This document shows, piece by piece, positions 24,101 through 30,979 of a DNA stretch of 35,491 bases (its first letter is position 1; the number at the start of each line of letters is the position of its first letter). The stretch lies in the NCBI GenBank assembly GCA_016784945.1, contig JADHTP010000004.1, forward strand, positions 1 through 35,491. The letters run 5' to 3'. The translations under genes were made by a program, and so were the position numbers. The notes beneath the pieces were generated by a model. The model did not search any database. It saw only the letters and a list, made by a program, of their open reading frames with translations, and was not told the DNA's origin. Source of the stretch: Deltaproteobacteria bacterium (GTDB taxonomy: Bacteria; Myxococcota_A; UBA9042; DTJE01).

Positions 24101-24763
24101 GTCGTTGGCGATCTTGTCCGTGGTAACGGCCCCGTTGTACAGGTTCCAGGAGCCGATGGTGCTGCCCGCGATGTTGCCCACGCCGGTGAGGTTCTGGGCA
24201 CCGGTAATGGTGGTGGTGGCCACGTCGGTGTTGGCCACACATCCGTTGCAGACCAGGTCGTCGGCCGGGCCGCCCTTGGTAGCGGAACTGGCGTAATTGA
24301 CCGCCAGGTCCGCCAGGTCGATGCACCCGGACGGGTTGGCGCAATCCACGTCGGTGGCGGCACCGAGCAACTCGTCGCATTGCTCCGCGTGCTCTGCCTG
24401 GAAGGCGAAGCCAACCGAAGTGATGGCCCGTCGTGGCAGGACGTCGGTCCCGATCTGGATTTCGAGGTATACCTGCGACTTGTCAACGAATACCGTGGGC
24501 GATACCGGCCCCAGATAGACGTTGAACACGCCGCCTACCACCGATGCGGTCTTGATCTGGGTGAACAGAAGCGACCCACCGCTGGAGGCGTCGAACAGCC
24601 GGAACGTCATGCCGTAGTTTCCCGTCACGACCTCGCCGGCAACATTGCGCAACACGCCCTGCACATTCAATTGTGAGGGGACGTGATCCTGCGCGTAGGC
24701 ATCACCGACAGCCATGCCTACGACAAACACGCAGGCCAACACAAACTTGAGGAGCGACTTCAT
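21197..24763 (-). CDS. Exported fibre-like protein with S74 chaperone domain
   Basis: A 1188-residue predicted surface fibre. The start is the ATG at 24763, 12 bases after GGAGGTGG spacing included, followed by a signal peptide ending near AYAQD (about residue 25). After an N-terminal domain like those of many deltaproteobacterial tail-fibre-domain proteins come seven Cys-containing repeats (about 155-441). Four NTxYYxDPxGTS-like repeats follow (about 649-938). The C-terminus (from about 1009, SSEKFKKDIQDL) is a Peptidase_S74 intramolecular chaperone, which in phage tailspikes trimerises the fibre and then cleaves itself off. It ends in a coiled coil (IQQRDQRIEDLEDRIALIEQ). No phage structural genes are nearby, so this looks like a cell-surface protein and not prophage debris. 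Confidence 0.88.
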   Translation of the reverse strand: MKSLLKFVLACVFVVGMAVGDAYAQDHVPSQLNVQGVLRNVAGEVVTGNYGMTFRLFDASSGGSLLFTQIKTASVVGGVFNVYLGPVSPTVFVDKSQVYLEIQIGTDVLPRRAITSVGFAFQAEHAEQCDELLGAATDVDCANPSGCIDLADLAVNYASSATKGGPADDLVCNGCVANTDVATTTITGAQNLTGVGNIAGSTIGSWNLYNGAVTTDKIANDAVDSNKLKDDPTGAAGAVGTHHIQNNAVTAAKIADGNVGNADINFNYADSDSKGGAALNLTCSSQCVSSGEVDFNYAASNSKGGPATNVECPNFGGAGVGCVGTGDVAFNYAGSASKGGAASDLACSGCVVEGEIHGSVYYAAGTAKGGDATGLQCSGCVGNSDIDFNYAASASQGGDATGLTCTGCVGNAELQNNYAGSSSKGGPAVDVNCPGGCVDTADINNMQVTNVKIAGPISGSKIDKATASAVGVAKFGSGLSVDGNALVTVDYTQVSPAAHDHGALYFKKGTEDLYLNAGFKFHLYDGGSQDYAYFRNHTTASDEQIAFQLVLGNEYDQSERFEIYTEAPGNTGVTHALYANGKAYHKGDLEFLGELTTKAGGGIDSADIKDGAVSSADIANGTIAGGDLASNISFTTSGDITADEVIANRFVDRGNTARDADPNGTSDMNVIRYYGSVRSGGSNSYGLYGNNAYFDTINTGAAGDPLEINHYRCGPVRVFTGGCGGNTMTVYGNLDARVFRDADNPGYYVNPASTSNINRLQLSDPLYFMQSNEGIRWNGNDMNLTPSGNNLNLRKNSSTNPNLSVQGWSQSLTYMTAPLYYDGNDHTYYVDPAGNSRMGSSIYLSKNANVVLGQFAPWLGGGSKGISMYQYNYMYPGRVNGGGWNTSWYLGSHSSYGLWTNTGFYTSGSVWGDRFYDRNNTGCYWDGTDGSGSQTGRLGVYDAYVHGHFHANYGRVDGLRLHGSDFYQATSWMNSGHIIPHSNNGYWMGYHWNREYRVWHRMESYGFITISSEKFKKDIQDLDAKDDEWVLSSLRQVRSAKFYMNEEIRDRASAQAIAEEEVRGIEAKKRKEYEETSMSGEEIDKRIEVEVGGREREKHLELAVRKVYRTVPHIGVIAESLPDELGMATADGNGVDKHGYSLNDMDGLLMAGLKTLDRQIQQRDQRIEDLEDRIALIEQLLVDEGILK
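21950..22819 (-). repeat. Four fibre repeats of the NTxYYxDPxGTS type
   Basis: Within the fibre protein, related segments occur at residues about 649-671 (NRFVDRGNTARDADPNGTS), 738-760 (RVFRDADNPGYYVNPASTS), 819-842 (LYYDGNDHTYYVDPAGNS) and 914-938 (DRFYDRNNTGCYWDGTDG). The spacing of about 80-95 residues and the trimer-forming C-terminus suggest beta-rich shaft modules. Confidence 0.65.
23441..24301 (-). repeat. Seven Cys-containing fibre repeats
   Basis: Residues about 155-441 carry seven copies of a unit with consensus NYAxSxSKGGxAxxLxCxxCV, the last Cys being followed by an acidic D/E-I/L segment. Most copies are 28-36 residues apart; the first is separated from the second by about 110 residues. 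Each copy has two Cys, close enough for an intra-unit disulphide or a metal site. Confidence 0.75.
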
Positions 24764-24812
24764 AGGGCCACCTCCAAATACGCACCGTGGTTCCATACCT
24801 TCCCAAGACCTC

Positions 24813-24835
24813 AAAAAACGACCGCCACGCTGGCG
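24813..24835 (-). terminator. Terminator-like hairpin in the fibre gene leader
   Basis: On the minus strand, CGCCA (24835-24831) and TGGCG (24827-24823) form a five-base stem around GCG, followed after four bases by six T (24818-24813). It lies about 50 bp upstream of the fibre start codon, within the expected leader, so it could act as an attenuator. The stem is short, and chance is possible. Confidence 0.35.
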
Positions 24836-25170
24836 TTCGTCTCATTTCCGAACAAATAACCGGCAAAGAGACAGTTTCTCGCGCAAATGGACATCCGTTG
24901 CCCCAAACCCCGCAAGAATTTCACAGCCATCCTTTCGGACTTTTGTCCTCTTACCAGCAACTCCAAACAGATCAAGCACTTCGGGACCACACCAAAACGC
25001 GCCGGTCACCCGAAGCAAAGCCGAAGTAAGAATTTAGCACGTTTTGTACCACCCGTCAGCACTCCCCGGATAAAGTTCACGGGGGGGGCGCCATCGACAT
25101 GTCGTGGTCGTCGAACACCAATGGGCTTCTCCTGCCGCTGGGGGTTCCTCACCGTCCCAGTCGTTTCAGA

Positions 25171-25199
25171 TTGACACGTGGGTTTGCCTACCCTATCCT
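25171..25199 (+). promoter_or_regulatory. Promoter for lipoprotein/carboxylase gene cluster
   Basis: A perfect TTGACA (25171-25176), 17-bp spacer and TATCCT (25194-25199). The start codon at 25237 follows about 30 bp after the expected transcription start, with AGGGGG as ribosome-binding site. Confidence 0.7.
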
Positions 25200-25236
25200 C
25201 CATTTCCAATTGTTCCAGCCTCACAAGGGGGCACTC

Positions 25237-26016
25237 ATGAGAATGATACAGGTTTTTCCCGGACTTATCCTCGCCACGCTGGCAGGGGTGACGTTGGCGT
25301 CCTGCAAGGACGACGAGCAACTCGCCGAACCCGGTGAGACAAAGAAACAGGTCCCTGCGGTCACGGAAGCCGGTCCCGAGCCCGCCCATGAACGGTCGGC
25401 GGAACCGACGAAGAAACAACCCGTCGACGGGAAGACGCAGGCGGCACCCCCGAAAATGGCCGCTCCTGGTCCGGGGAGCGTCCCGGGTCCCGCCGAGAAG
25501 ATGGCGCCTCCGCCCGGACTCCCGCCATCGGCCCCGCGGCCCGTGGCCGTCAAGCCGCCGGTGCCGGCCCCTGCGCCCGCGGCACACACGCCCAAGTCCC
25601 TGCTGCCCGACCTGCGGCTGCTCCTCACGGCCACGGACGTCACCCAGACGGCGGGTCCCAAGGCCGTCTTCCGCAGGAAAGCCATGCCGGGCATGGTGGT
25701 CACGGCGGAACAGGACGCCTTGTACTATGAACCGGAGAAGGGCTCGTCCTACGGATTCGGCATTCAGGTGTTCCACGAAAGGAACGGGGCAAAAGCCAAG
25801 CAGCGCTTCGAGTCCATGTTCGCCTCCTACCCCAACGCGGTGGAAATCCCCCCCGTGTCGGGCAACAGTTTTTTCGCGTACTGGGACGAGGTCCTGTTCG
25901 TGGCCTTCATGCCCCAATATAAAGATACGATTGCCGTGGTCTCCTGCGGGAGGCCCTACTGCGATTCCGACGATCTCTACGGCCTGGCGCAGAAGGTCGG
26001 CAGCCGACTCAAGTAA
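25237..26016 (+). CDS. Pro-rich lipoprotein of unknown function
   Basis: A 259-residue predicted lipoprotein. The start is ATG at 25237, chosen because of the AGGGGG site, the upstream promoter, and the signal peptide that follows (MRMIQVFPGLILATLAGVTL, lipobox LASC, Cys23). Residues about 24-125 are Pro-, Ala- and Lys-rich and probably form a flexible tether. The C-terminal domain (about 128-259) is compact, with a Cys pair in CGRPYCD, and is unassigned. Two bases separate its stop from the biotin carboxylase ATG, so both are likely cotranscribed, though a functional link between a lipoprotein and a cytoplasmic carboxylase is not obvious. Confidence 0.85.
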   Translation: MRMIQVFPGLILATLAGVTLASCKDDEQLAEPGETKKQVPAVTEAGPEPAHERSAEPTKKQPVDGKTQAAPPKMAAPGPGSVPGPAEKMAPPPGLPPSAPRPVAVKPPVPAPAPAAHTPKSLLPDLRLLLTATDVTQTAGPKAVFRRKAMPGMVVTAEQDALYYEPEKGSSYGFGIQVFHERNGAKAKQRFESMFASYPNAVEIPPVSGNSFFAYWDEVLFVAFMPQYKDTIAVVSCGRPYCDSDDLYGLAQKVGSRLK

Positions 26017-26018
26017 CT

Positions 26019-27518
26019 ATGGACGGCAAGGAAACAAAGGTGCTGGTCGCGAACCGTGGCGAGATCGCGGTGCGGGTCCTGCGCGGTCTCCGCGAGGCCG
26101 GCTACGGCACGGTGGCGATCTTCTCGGAGCCCGACGCCACCTCGCTCCACGTCCAGATTGCCGACGAGGCCGTGGCGCTGGGGGGCAGCACGTCGGCTGA
26201 ATCCTACCTGGACATCGGCAAGGTCATCGGGGCGGCCCGGGACTCGGGGACCACGGCCATTCACCCCGGGTACGGTTTCCTGTCCGAAAACTCCGATTTC
26301 CGGCGGGCCTGCGACGACGCCGGGATCGTGTTCATCGGCCCACCCGAAGGGGCCATCCGCGACATGGGCAACAAGCTGCTGGCCCGCAAGACCATGTCCG
26401 CCGCCGGCGTGCCCGTGGTGCCGGGAAGCCTGGACCCGGCCACGGACGTGGCAGCGGCAAAGAAGGACTCCGCCAAGGCCGGCTATCCCGTGATGCTCAA
26501 GGCCGTGGCCGGCGGCGGTGGCAAGGGCATGCGAAAAGTCGAGCGGGAGGAAGACCTGGCCGCCGCTTTCGAAGCCGCGTCCCGCGAAGCCTCTGCATCC
26601 TTTTCGGACGCCGCGGTCTACGTGGAAAAATTCCTGCGCGGGCCCCGTCACGTGGAGGTCCAGGTCCTGGCGGACGGGGAAGGGCGGGTGGTCCACCTGT
26701 TCGAGCGGGAATGCTCGGTGCAGCGCCGCCACCAGAAGGTGATCGAAGAAACCCCGGCCCAGAATCTCCCGCCCGACGTGCGCGACGCCATGTGCGAAGT
26801 GGCCGTGCAGGCTTCCAAGGCCATCGGCTACCAGTGCGCGGGCACCGTGGAATTCCTGGTGGACGAGGACCACAACTTCTATTTCCTGGAAATGAACACG
26901 CGGCTCCAGGTGGAGCACCCCGTCACGGAGGCGGTGGTGGCCGTGGACCTGGTGCAGGCCATGGTGGGAGTGGCCCTCGGGGAGCCCCTGCCATGGTCCC
27001 AGTCCGACCTGTCCCAGCGCGGACACGCCATCGAATGCCGGGTGTACGCCGAGGACCCGTTCCATGATTTCCTGCCTTCGCCCGGCCACCTGTATCGCTA
27101 CCGGCGACCCTCCGGCCCCTTCGTGCGGGTGGACGACGGCGTGGACGAGGGGGGAAGCGTCAGCCAGTTCTATGACCCCATGATCGCCAAGGTGGTGACA
27201 TGGGGCGAGTCCCGTGACCAGGCCATCTCACGCATGATCGGAGCGCTCGGCGAGTATTCCATCGGCGGTGTCCGCCACAATATTCCCTTCCTGGTTCACG
27301 CCCTTCGATCCGTAGAGTTCGCCGGCGGGCGGTACGACACCGGCATCCTGGACAGGCTGGGTCCCGTGGAAGATCAGGCTCCCACCGGGGAGGAAACGGC
27401 CCTGGCGGCGGCGGCTGCGCTCCTGGGCAATGGGCACAACGGACACGAACCGACGCGCAAGGACCCGCAGCCCTCGGCCTGGAGACGCGCGCTGATGCCC
27501 TCGAACGGGAGGAAATGA
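26019..27518 (+). CDS. accC: Biotin carboxylase subunit of acyl-CoA carboxylase
   Basis: ATP-grasp enzyme of 499 residues that carboxylates biotin on the carrier protein using ATP and bicarbonate. Clear signatures are VLVANRGEIAVRVLR, HPGYGFLSEN, the Gly-rich ATP loop AGGGGKGM and the active-site segment EMNTRLQVEHPVTE. A C-terminal tail of about 60 residues beyond the core is variable. The biotin carrier protein follows after three bases and an acyl-CoA mutase comes next, which suggests a propionyl-CoA carboxylase role (making methylmalonyl-CoA) over the fatty-acid acetyl-CoA enzyme. The carboxyltransferase subunit is absent from this cluster. The ATG has no ribosome-binding site and probably relies on coupling to the gene before it. 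Confidence 0.95.
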   Translation: MDGKETKVLVANRGEIAVRVLRGLREAGYGTVAIFSEPDATSLHVQIADEAVALGGSTSAESYLDIGKVIGAARDSGTTAIHPGYGFLSENSDFRRACDDAGIVFIGPPEGAIRDMGNKLLARKTMSAAGVPVVPGSLDPATDVAAAKKDSAKAGYPVMLKAVAGGGGKGMRKVEREEDLAAAFEAASREASASFSDAAVYVEKFLRGPRHVEVQVLADGEGRVVHLFERECSVQRRHQKVIEETPAQNLPPDVRDAMCEVAVQASKAIGYQCAGTVEFLVDEDHNFYFLEMNTRLQVEHPVTEAVVAVDLVQAMVGVALGEPLPWSQSDLSQRGHAIECRVYAEDPFHDFLPSPGHLYRYRRPSGPFVRVDDGVDEGGSVSQFYDPMIAKVVTWGESRDQAISRMIGALGEYSIGGVRHNIPFLVHALRSVEFAGGRYDTGILDRLGPVEDQAPTGEETALAAAAALLGNGHNGHEPTRKDPQPSAWRRALMPSNGRK

Positions 27519-27521
27519 CCC

Positions 27522-28019
27522 GTGCGGCGATGGATGATCGAGACCCGCGGCGGCGGCACCAGCGAAGCGGCCATCCAGAAGGTGGCCAGGGACCACGTGA
27601 TCGTGCGGGTGGGCGATGAAACCTTCCGGCTTGAAATCCGCCGCGCGGGGGACTCGGTGGCCTTCGTGCTGCCGTCGGGCCGCACCGTCACACCCTTCGT
27701 GGGACCCGCCGCCGAAACGGGACAGGAAGTCCTGGTGGACGGTCGGAGCCTGTATCTCAGCGAGATGGGAAACGGCGCCAGGGCCTCCGGGAACAACGGA
27801 TCCACCCAAAAGAAGGTCTGCTCCCAGATGCCGGGCCGGGTGGTGAAACTGCTGGTGACCCTCGACGACGAGGTCGTCAAGGGTCAGGGCCTGGTGATCC
27901 TGGAAGCCATGAAGATGGAAAACGAGGTCAAGGCGAACCGCGACGGCCGGATCGGCGGCATGTTCGTTTCGGAAGGAGACCTGGTGGACGCCGGCGCCGA
28001 CCTCCTGGAGTTCGAATAG
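27522..28019 (+). CDS. Biotin carboxyl carrier protein
   Basis: A 165-residue biotinyl-domain protein. The biotinylated Lys131 is in EAMKMENEV, and the domain spans about 95-165 with MPGRVVKLLV before it and GDLVDAGADLLEFE at the end. The N-terminal 90 residues form a separate segment seen in carriers of stand-alone acyl-CoA carboxylases. The start is GTG at 27522; ATGs at 27531 and 27534 are alternatives that shorten it by three or four residues. It carries biotin between the biotin carboxylase directly upstream and a carboxyltransferase encoded elsewhere. Confidence 0.92.
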   Translation: MRRWMIETRGGGTSEAAIQKVARDHVIVRVGDETFRLEIRRAGDSVAFVLPSGRTVTPFVGPAAETGQEVLVDGRSLYLSEMGNGARASGNNGSTQKKVCSQMPGRVVKLLVTLDDEVVKGQGLVILEAMKMENEVKANRDGRIGGMFVSEGDLVDAGADLLEFE

Positions 28020-28022
28020 ACG

Positions 28023-28036
28023 GGTCCGGACGGACC
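28023..28036 (+). terminator. Hairpin after the biotin carrier gene
   Basis: GGTCC (28023-28027) and GGACC (28032-28036) form a five-base stem with loop GGAC, followed by TTCGTCGTTT. The T-tract is poor, so this is a weak terminator at best. It may let the mutase gene be expressed separately. Confidence 0.35.
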
Positions 28037-28112
28037 TTCGTCGTTTACCCTTTCCCGTGGACCGTATACCGTACAACCTGTATGGAAGACCGACTCGGAC
28101 CAGGAGACGAGT

Positions 28113-29771
28113 ATGAACGACAAGGGCCGGGACCACGACCTCCAGGAGTTCTACCGGACCGCCGGAGCGGATTCCCAGGGAAGGCTGAAGGACGACGAAG
28201 GCCATTGTCTTTCCACCGGGGAAGACATGCCTTTCCTGTTCACCGAGGGTGATACGGCCCACGGGGACGGGGAACTGCCCGGACGCCCGACCTACCGGCG
28301 CGGGGTGTACCCCACCATGTACCGGGGACGGTTCTGGACCATGCGCCAGTACGCCGGTTTCGGGACCGCCGAGGCGACCAACCGACGATTCCGCTATCTG
28401 CTGGAACAGGGCCAGACCGGCCTTTCCACGGCCTTCGACCTGCCCACGCAGATGGGGCTCGACTCGGACCACGCCCTGGCCGTGGGCGAAGTGGGTCGGG
28501 TGGGCGTGGCCATCGACACGGTGGACGACCTGGACCGGGTGTTCGAGAACATTCCCCTGGACCAGGTGTCCGTTTCCATGACCATCAACGCCACCGCCCC
28601 CATCCTGCTGGCCATGCTCCAGGTGGTGGCCGAGGAGCGGGGACTGGACCCCTCGGTGCTGAAAGGCACCACCCAGAACGACATCCTCAAGGAGTACGTT
28701 GCCCGCGGCACCTACATCTACCCTCCGCGACCCAGCCTCGACCTGGCCGCCGACCTCATCGCCTATTGCAGCAAGCGGCTCCCGAAGTGGAATCCCATCA
28801 GCATCAGCGGCTACCACATCCGGGAAGCGGGGTCCGATTCCGTCCAGGAAGTCGGTTTTACCCTGGCCGATGGCCTGGCCTACGTGCAGGCGGCCGTGGA
28901 CCGGGGCTTCGACGTGGACCGCTTCGCCCCGCGGTTGTCCTTCTTCTTCGGCTGTCACAACCATCTCCTCGAGGAGGTGGCCAAGTTCCGGGCGGCCCGC
29001 GTGGCCTGGGCCACCCTGATGAAGGAGCGCATGGGGGCGAAGGACCCCCGTTCCATGGCCCTGCGGTTCCACACCCAGACGGCGGGGTGTTCGCTCACGG
29101 CCCAGCAACCTGAAAACAACGTGGTGAGGGTGACGCTGCAGGCCCTGGCCGCAGTGCTGGGCGGCACCCAGTCGCTGCACACCAACGCCCAGGACGAGGC
29201 CCTGTCCCTCCCCACGGAGGACACGGCCAGGGTGGCCCTTCGCACGCAGCAGATCATCGCCCACGAATCCCACGTCACGGACTTCGTGGATCCCCTGGGA
29301 GGCTCCTACGTGGTGGAGGCCATGACCGATCGCATCGTGCAGAGCGCCCTGGACCTGGTGGACCAGGTGGATGGGCTCGGGGGCATGGTCGCGGCCATCG
29401 AGAAGGGCTTCGTGCAGAACCGGATCGAAGAGACGGCCTACCGGCACCAGCAGGACCTGGAGGCCGGGCGTGCACGGGTGGTGGGCATGAACTGCTTTAC
29501 CGGCGAAGAACCCCGGGGCGCCACGGATCCCGAAGACGACGAGGCGGGCAGCCTTGTGGAACTGGAAGCAAGCCAGATAGCCCGGTTGGGGCAGTTCAGA
29601 AAGGACCGGAACGAAACCGAGGCGCAGGCGGCCATCGACGGAGTTCGTGAGGCCGCCAGGGAGGGGGTCGGCGTGGTGGAGGCCGTTGTGGAGGCGGTCA
29701 GACGACGGGCCACCGTGGGCGAGGTGTCCGGCGCCATCGAGGACGTGTTCGGCCGCTTCGGACCCGCGTAG
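28113..29771 (+). CDS. Methylmalonyl-CoA mutase family large subunit
   Basis: Catalytic TIM-barrel subunit (552 residues) of an adenosylcobalamin-dependent acyl-CoA mutase, most likely methylmalonyl-CoA mutase, which interconverts methylmalonyl-CoA and succinyl-CoA. Signatures include [72 protein letters not shown] and [18 protein letters not shown]. The B12-binding domain is missing, as in the two-chain enzymes where a separate small subunit carries it; no such gene is in the window. Mutases for isobutyryl-CoA or ethylmalonyl-CoA share this architecture and cannot be excluded. The ATG follows AGGAGA. The biotin carboxylase and carrier genes upstream would supply methylmalonyl-CoA. Confidence 0.93.
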   Translation: MNDKGRDHDLQEFYRTAGADSQGRLKDDEGHCLSTGEDMPFLFTEGDTAHGDGELPGRPTYRRGVYPTMYRGRFWTMRQYAGFGTAEATNRRFRYLLEQGQTGLSTAFDLPTQMGLDSDHALAVGEVGRVGVAIDTVDDLDRVFENIPLDQVSVSMTINATAPILLAMLQVVAEERGLDPSVLKGTTQNDILKEYVARGTYIYPPRPSLDLAADLIAYCSKRLPKWNPISISGYHIREAGSDSVQEVGFTLADGLAYVQAAVDRGFDVDRFAPRLSFFFGCHNHLLEEVAKFRAARVAWATLMKERMGAKDPRSMALRFHTQTAGCSLTAQQPENNVVRVTLQALAAVLGGTQSLHTNAQDEALSLPTEDTARVALRTQQIIAHESHVTDFVDPLGGSYVVEAMTDRIVQSALDLVDQVDGLGGMVAAIEKGFVQNRIEETAYRHQQDLEAGRARVVGMNCFTGEEPRGATDPEDDEAGSLVELEASQIARLGQFRKDRNETEAQAAIDGVREAAREGVGVVEAVVEAVRRRATVGEVSGAIEDVFGRFGPA

Positions 29772-29800
29772 TCATCGGCCACCGGGAGGGAAAGAGGGTC

Positions 29801-30979
29801 TTGAGACTGCTGGATTCAGTCCAGGAAAGTTCCATCGTGGTGGTCCTCGGCGACGGGGGCGTGGGCAAGACCACCGTGGCTTCCGCCCTCGCCATGCTGG
29901 CCGCGGCCCGGGGACGTCGGGTGCTGGCCGTCACCGTGGACCCCTCCAACCGCCTCAAGACCGCCATGGGCCTGACCGGGCGGCCCGGCGAAGAAGAGCC
30001 CGTGGATCTCGGGGGTCTTCCCGTTGCCGAAACGGGAGGCTCGCTTCATGCCATGGTCCTGGATGCCGCCACGGAGATGGACCGGTTGGTGGATCGCCTT
30101 CTCCCCACGCCGGAAGCACGTCGGCGGATCACGGACAACGTGTTCTATCGCAAGGCCGCCGCCACCATGGCGGGCACCCACGAATACATGGCCATGGAAC
30201 GGTTGCTGGAAGCCCTGGAGTCCGGGCGATACGACCTGGTGGTCCTGGACACGCCCCCGGAACGACACGCCCTGGATTTCCTGGATGCACCGGCGCGCCT
30301 CGACGGGTTGCTGTCCAGTGACGTGTTCCGCCTGTTCGTGACGGCGTCCGCGGGCCTGGGACGAATCGGACTCGGCGCCTTGCGCTGGCGTTCCGTGATC
30401 CTGAAGGGCATCAGCAAGTTCGCCGGAGAGGAGACATTTCTCGCCATCCTGGACTTCGTTCTGGCCTTCCAGCCCCTGTTCGAGGGCTTCAGACAGCGGG
30501 CGGCCCGGGTCGGTTCGTGGTTCACGGGGCCGGACTGTTCCACCCTCATCGTCTGCAGGCCGGGCCCGCAGTGCGCCCGGGAAGTGTGTTCCACCCTGAA
30601 CGCCCTGCGCGGACGGGGCATCGAACCCGCGGCAGTGGTGGCCAACCGGGTCCGGTTCTGGCCGCCTTCCGGATCCGACGCCCGGACCGCCAGGCCGGTG
30701 ACGGCCAGCACGCTCCGGAAGACGCTGGAATCGAATCCGGCGCTCAGCCTCCATGATCCGGCCACCATCGAGCGACTGGCCGCCCGCACACTGGACCTGG
30801 CGGGGAGCTACCGTGAACTGGCCAAGGAGGACCGGGGCCACATGGAGTCGCTGGCGGCCTCCACCGGGCCGGTGGCCCTGTACGAGATCCCGCTGCTCAA
30901 GGGAGAAGTGCGGGACCCCGCCACCCTCGCCCTCTTCGCCGCCGTTGTCGAACAAGCCGTTTCAGGCGATCTTGCGTAG
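29801..30979 (+). CDS. ArsA/Get3-family ATPase with altered P-loop
   Basis: A 392-residue P-loop ATPase of the ArsA/Get3 branch of the SIMIBI class. The P-loop is VVLGDGGVGKTT: Lys23 of the ordinary Walker A is present, but the signature Lys of the deviant motif (GKGGVGKT) is Asp18. Switch segments include TVDPSNRLKTAMG and VLDTPPERHALDFLD, both typical of ArsA-like proteins. It starts at TTG 29801 behind AAAGAGGG. It lies 29 bp after the mutase gene, where many genomes have a MeaB-type mutase chaperone GTPase, so a mutase-linked role is conceivable but unproven. Its last 18 bp overlap the convergent permease gene. Confidence 0.85.
   Translation: MRLLDSVQESSIVVVLGDGGVGKTTVASALAMLAAARGRRVLAVTVDPSNRLKTAMGLTGRPGEEEPVDLGGLPVAETGGSLHAMVLDAATEMDRLVDRLLPTPEARRRITDNVFYRKAAATMAGTHEYMAMERLLEALESGRYDLVVLDTPPERHALDFLDAPARLDGLLSSDVFRLFVTASAGLGRIGLGALRWRSVILKGISKFAGEETFLAILDFVLAFQPLFEGFRQRAARVGSWFTGPDCSTLIVCRPGPQCAREVCSTLNALRGRGIEPAAVVANRVRFWPPSGSDARTARPVTASTLRKTLESNPALSLHDPATIERLAARTLDLAGSYRELAKEDRGHMESLAASTGPVALYEIPLLKGEVRDPATLALFAAVVEQAVSGDLA

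Larger units (their letters stand above)
24764..25236. other. 473-bp intergenic region between divergent genes
   Basis: The longest clean gap in the window, clearly less GC-rich than the coding sequence, separating the fibre gene (minus) from a lipoprotein gene (plus). It holds the plus-strand promoter at 25171-25199 and a terminator-like hairpin on the minus strand at 24813-24835. It also holds a small GGAC-TTTT-GTCC hairpin at 24937-24948. Short reading frames here have no ribosome-binding sites or coding-like codon use. No RNA gene was recognised. Confidence 0.6.

Noticed and set aside
22286-24676. Two long plus-strand open frames opposite the fibre gene
   Set aside because: They are low-complexity Val/Gly/His-rich reflections of the fibre repeats, without start signals.
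21197-24763. Prophage tail gene cluster
   Set aside because: The fibre protein has an S74 domain but also a Sec signal peptide, and no phage structural, lysis or integrase genes flank it.
27228-29447. 739-codon open frame on the minus strand
   Set aside because: It is antisense to biotin carboxylase, carrier protein and mutase, and has a His/Gly-rich composition typical of shadows in high-GC genes.
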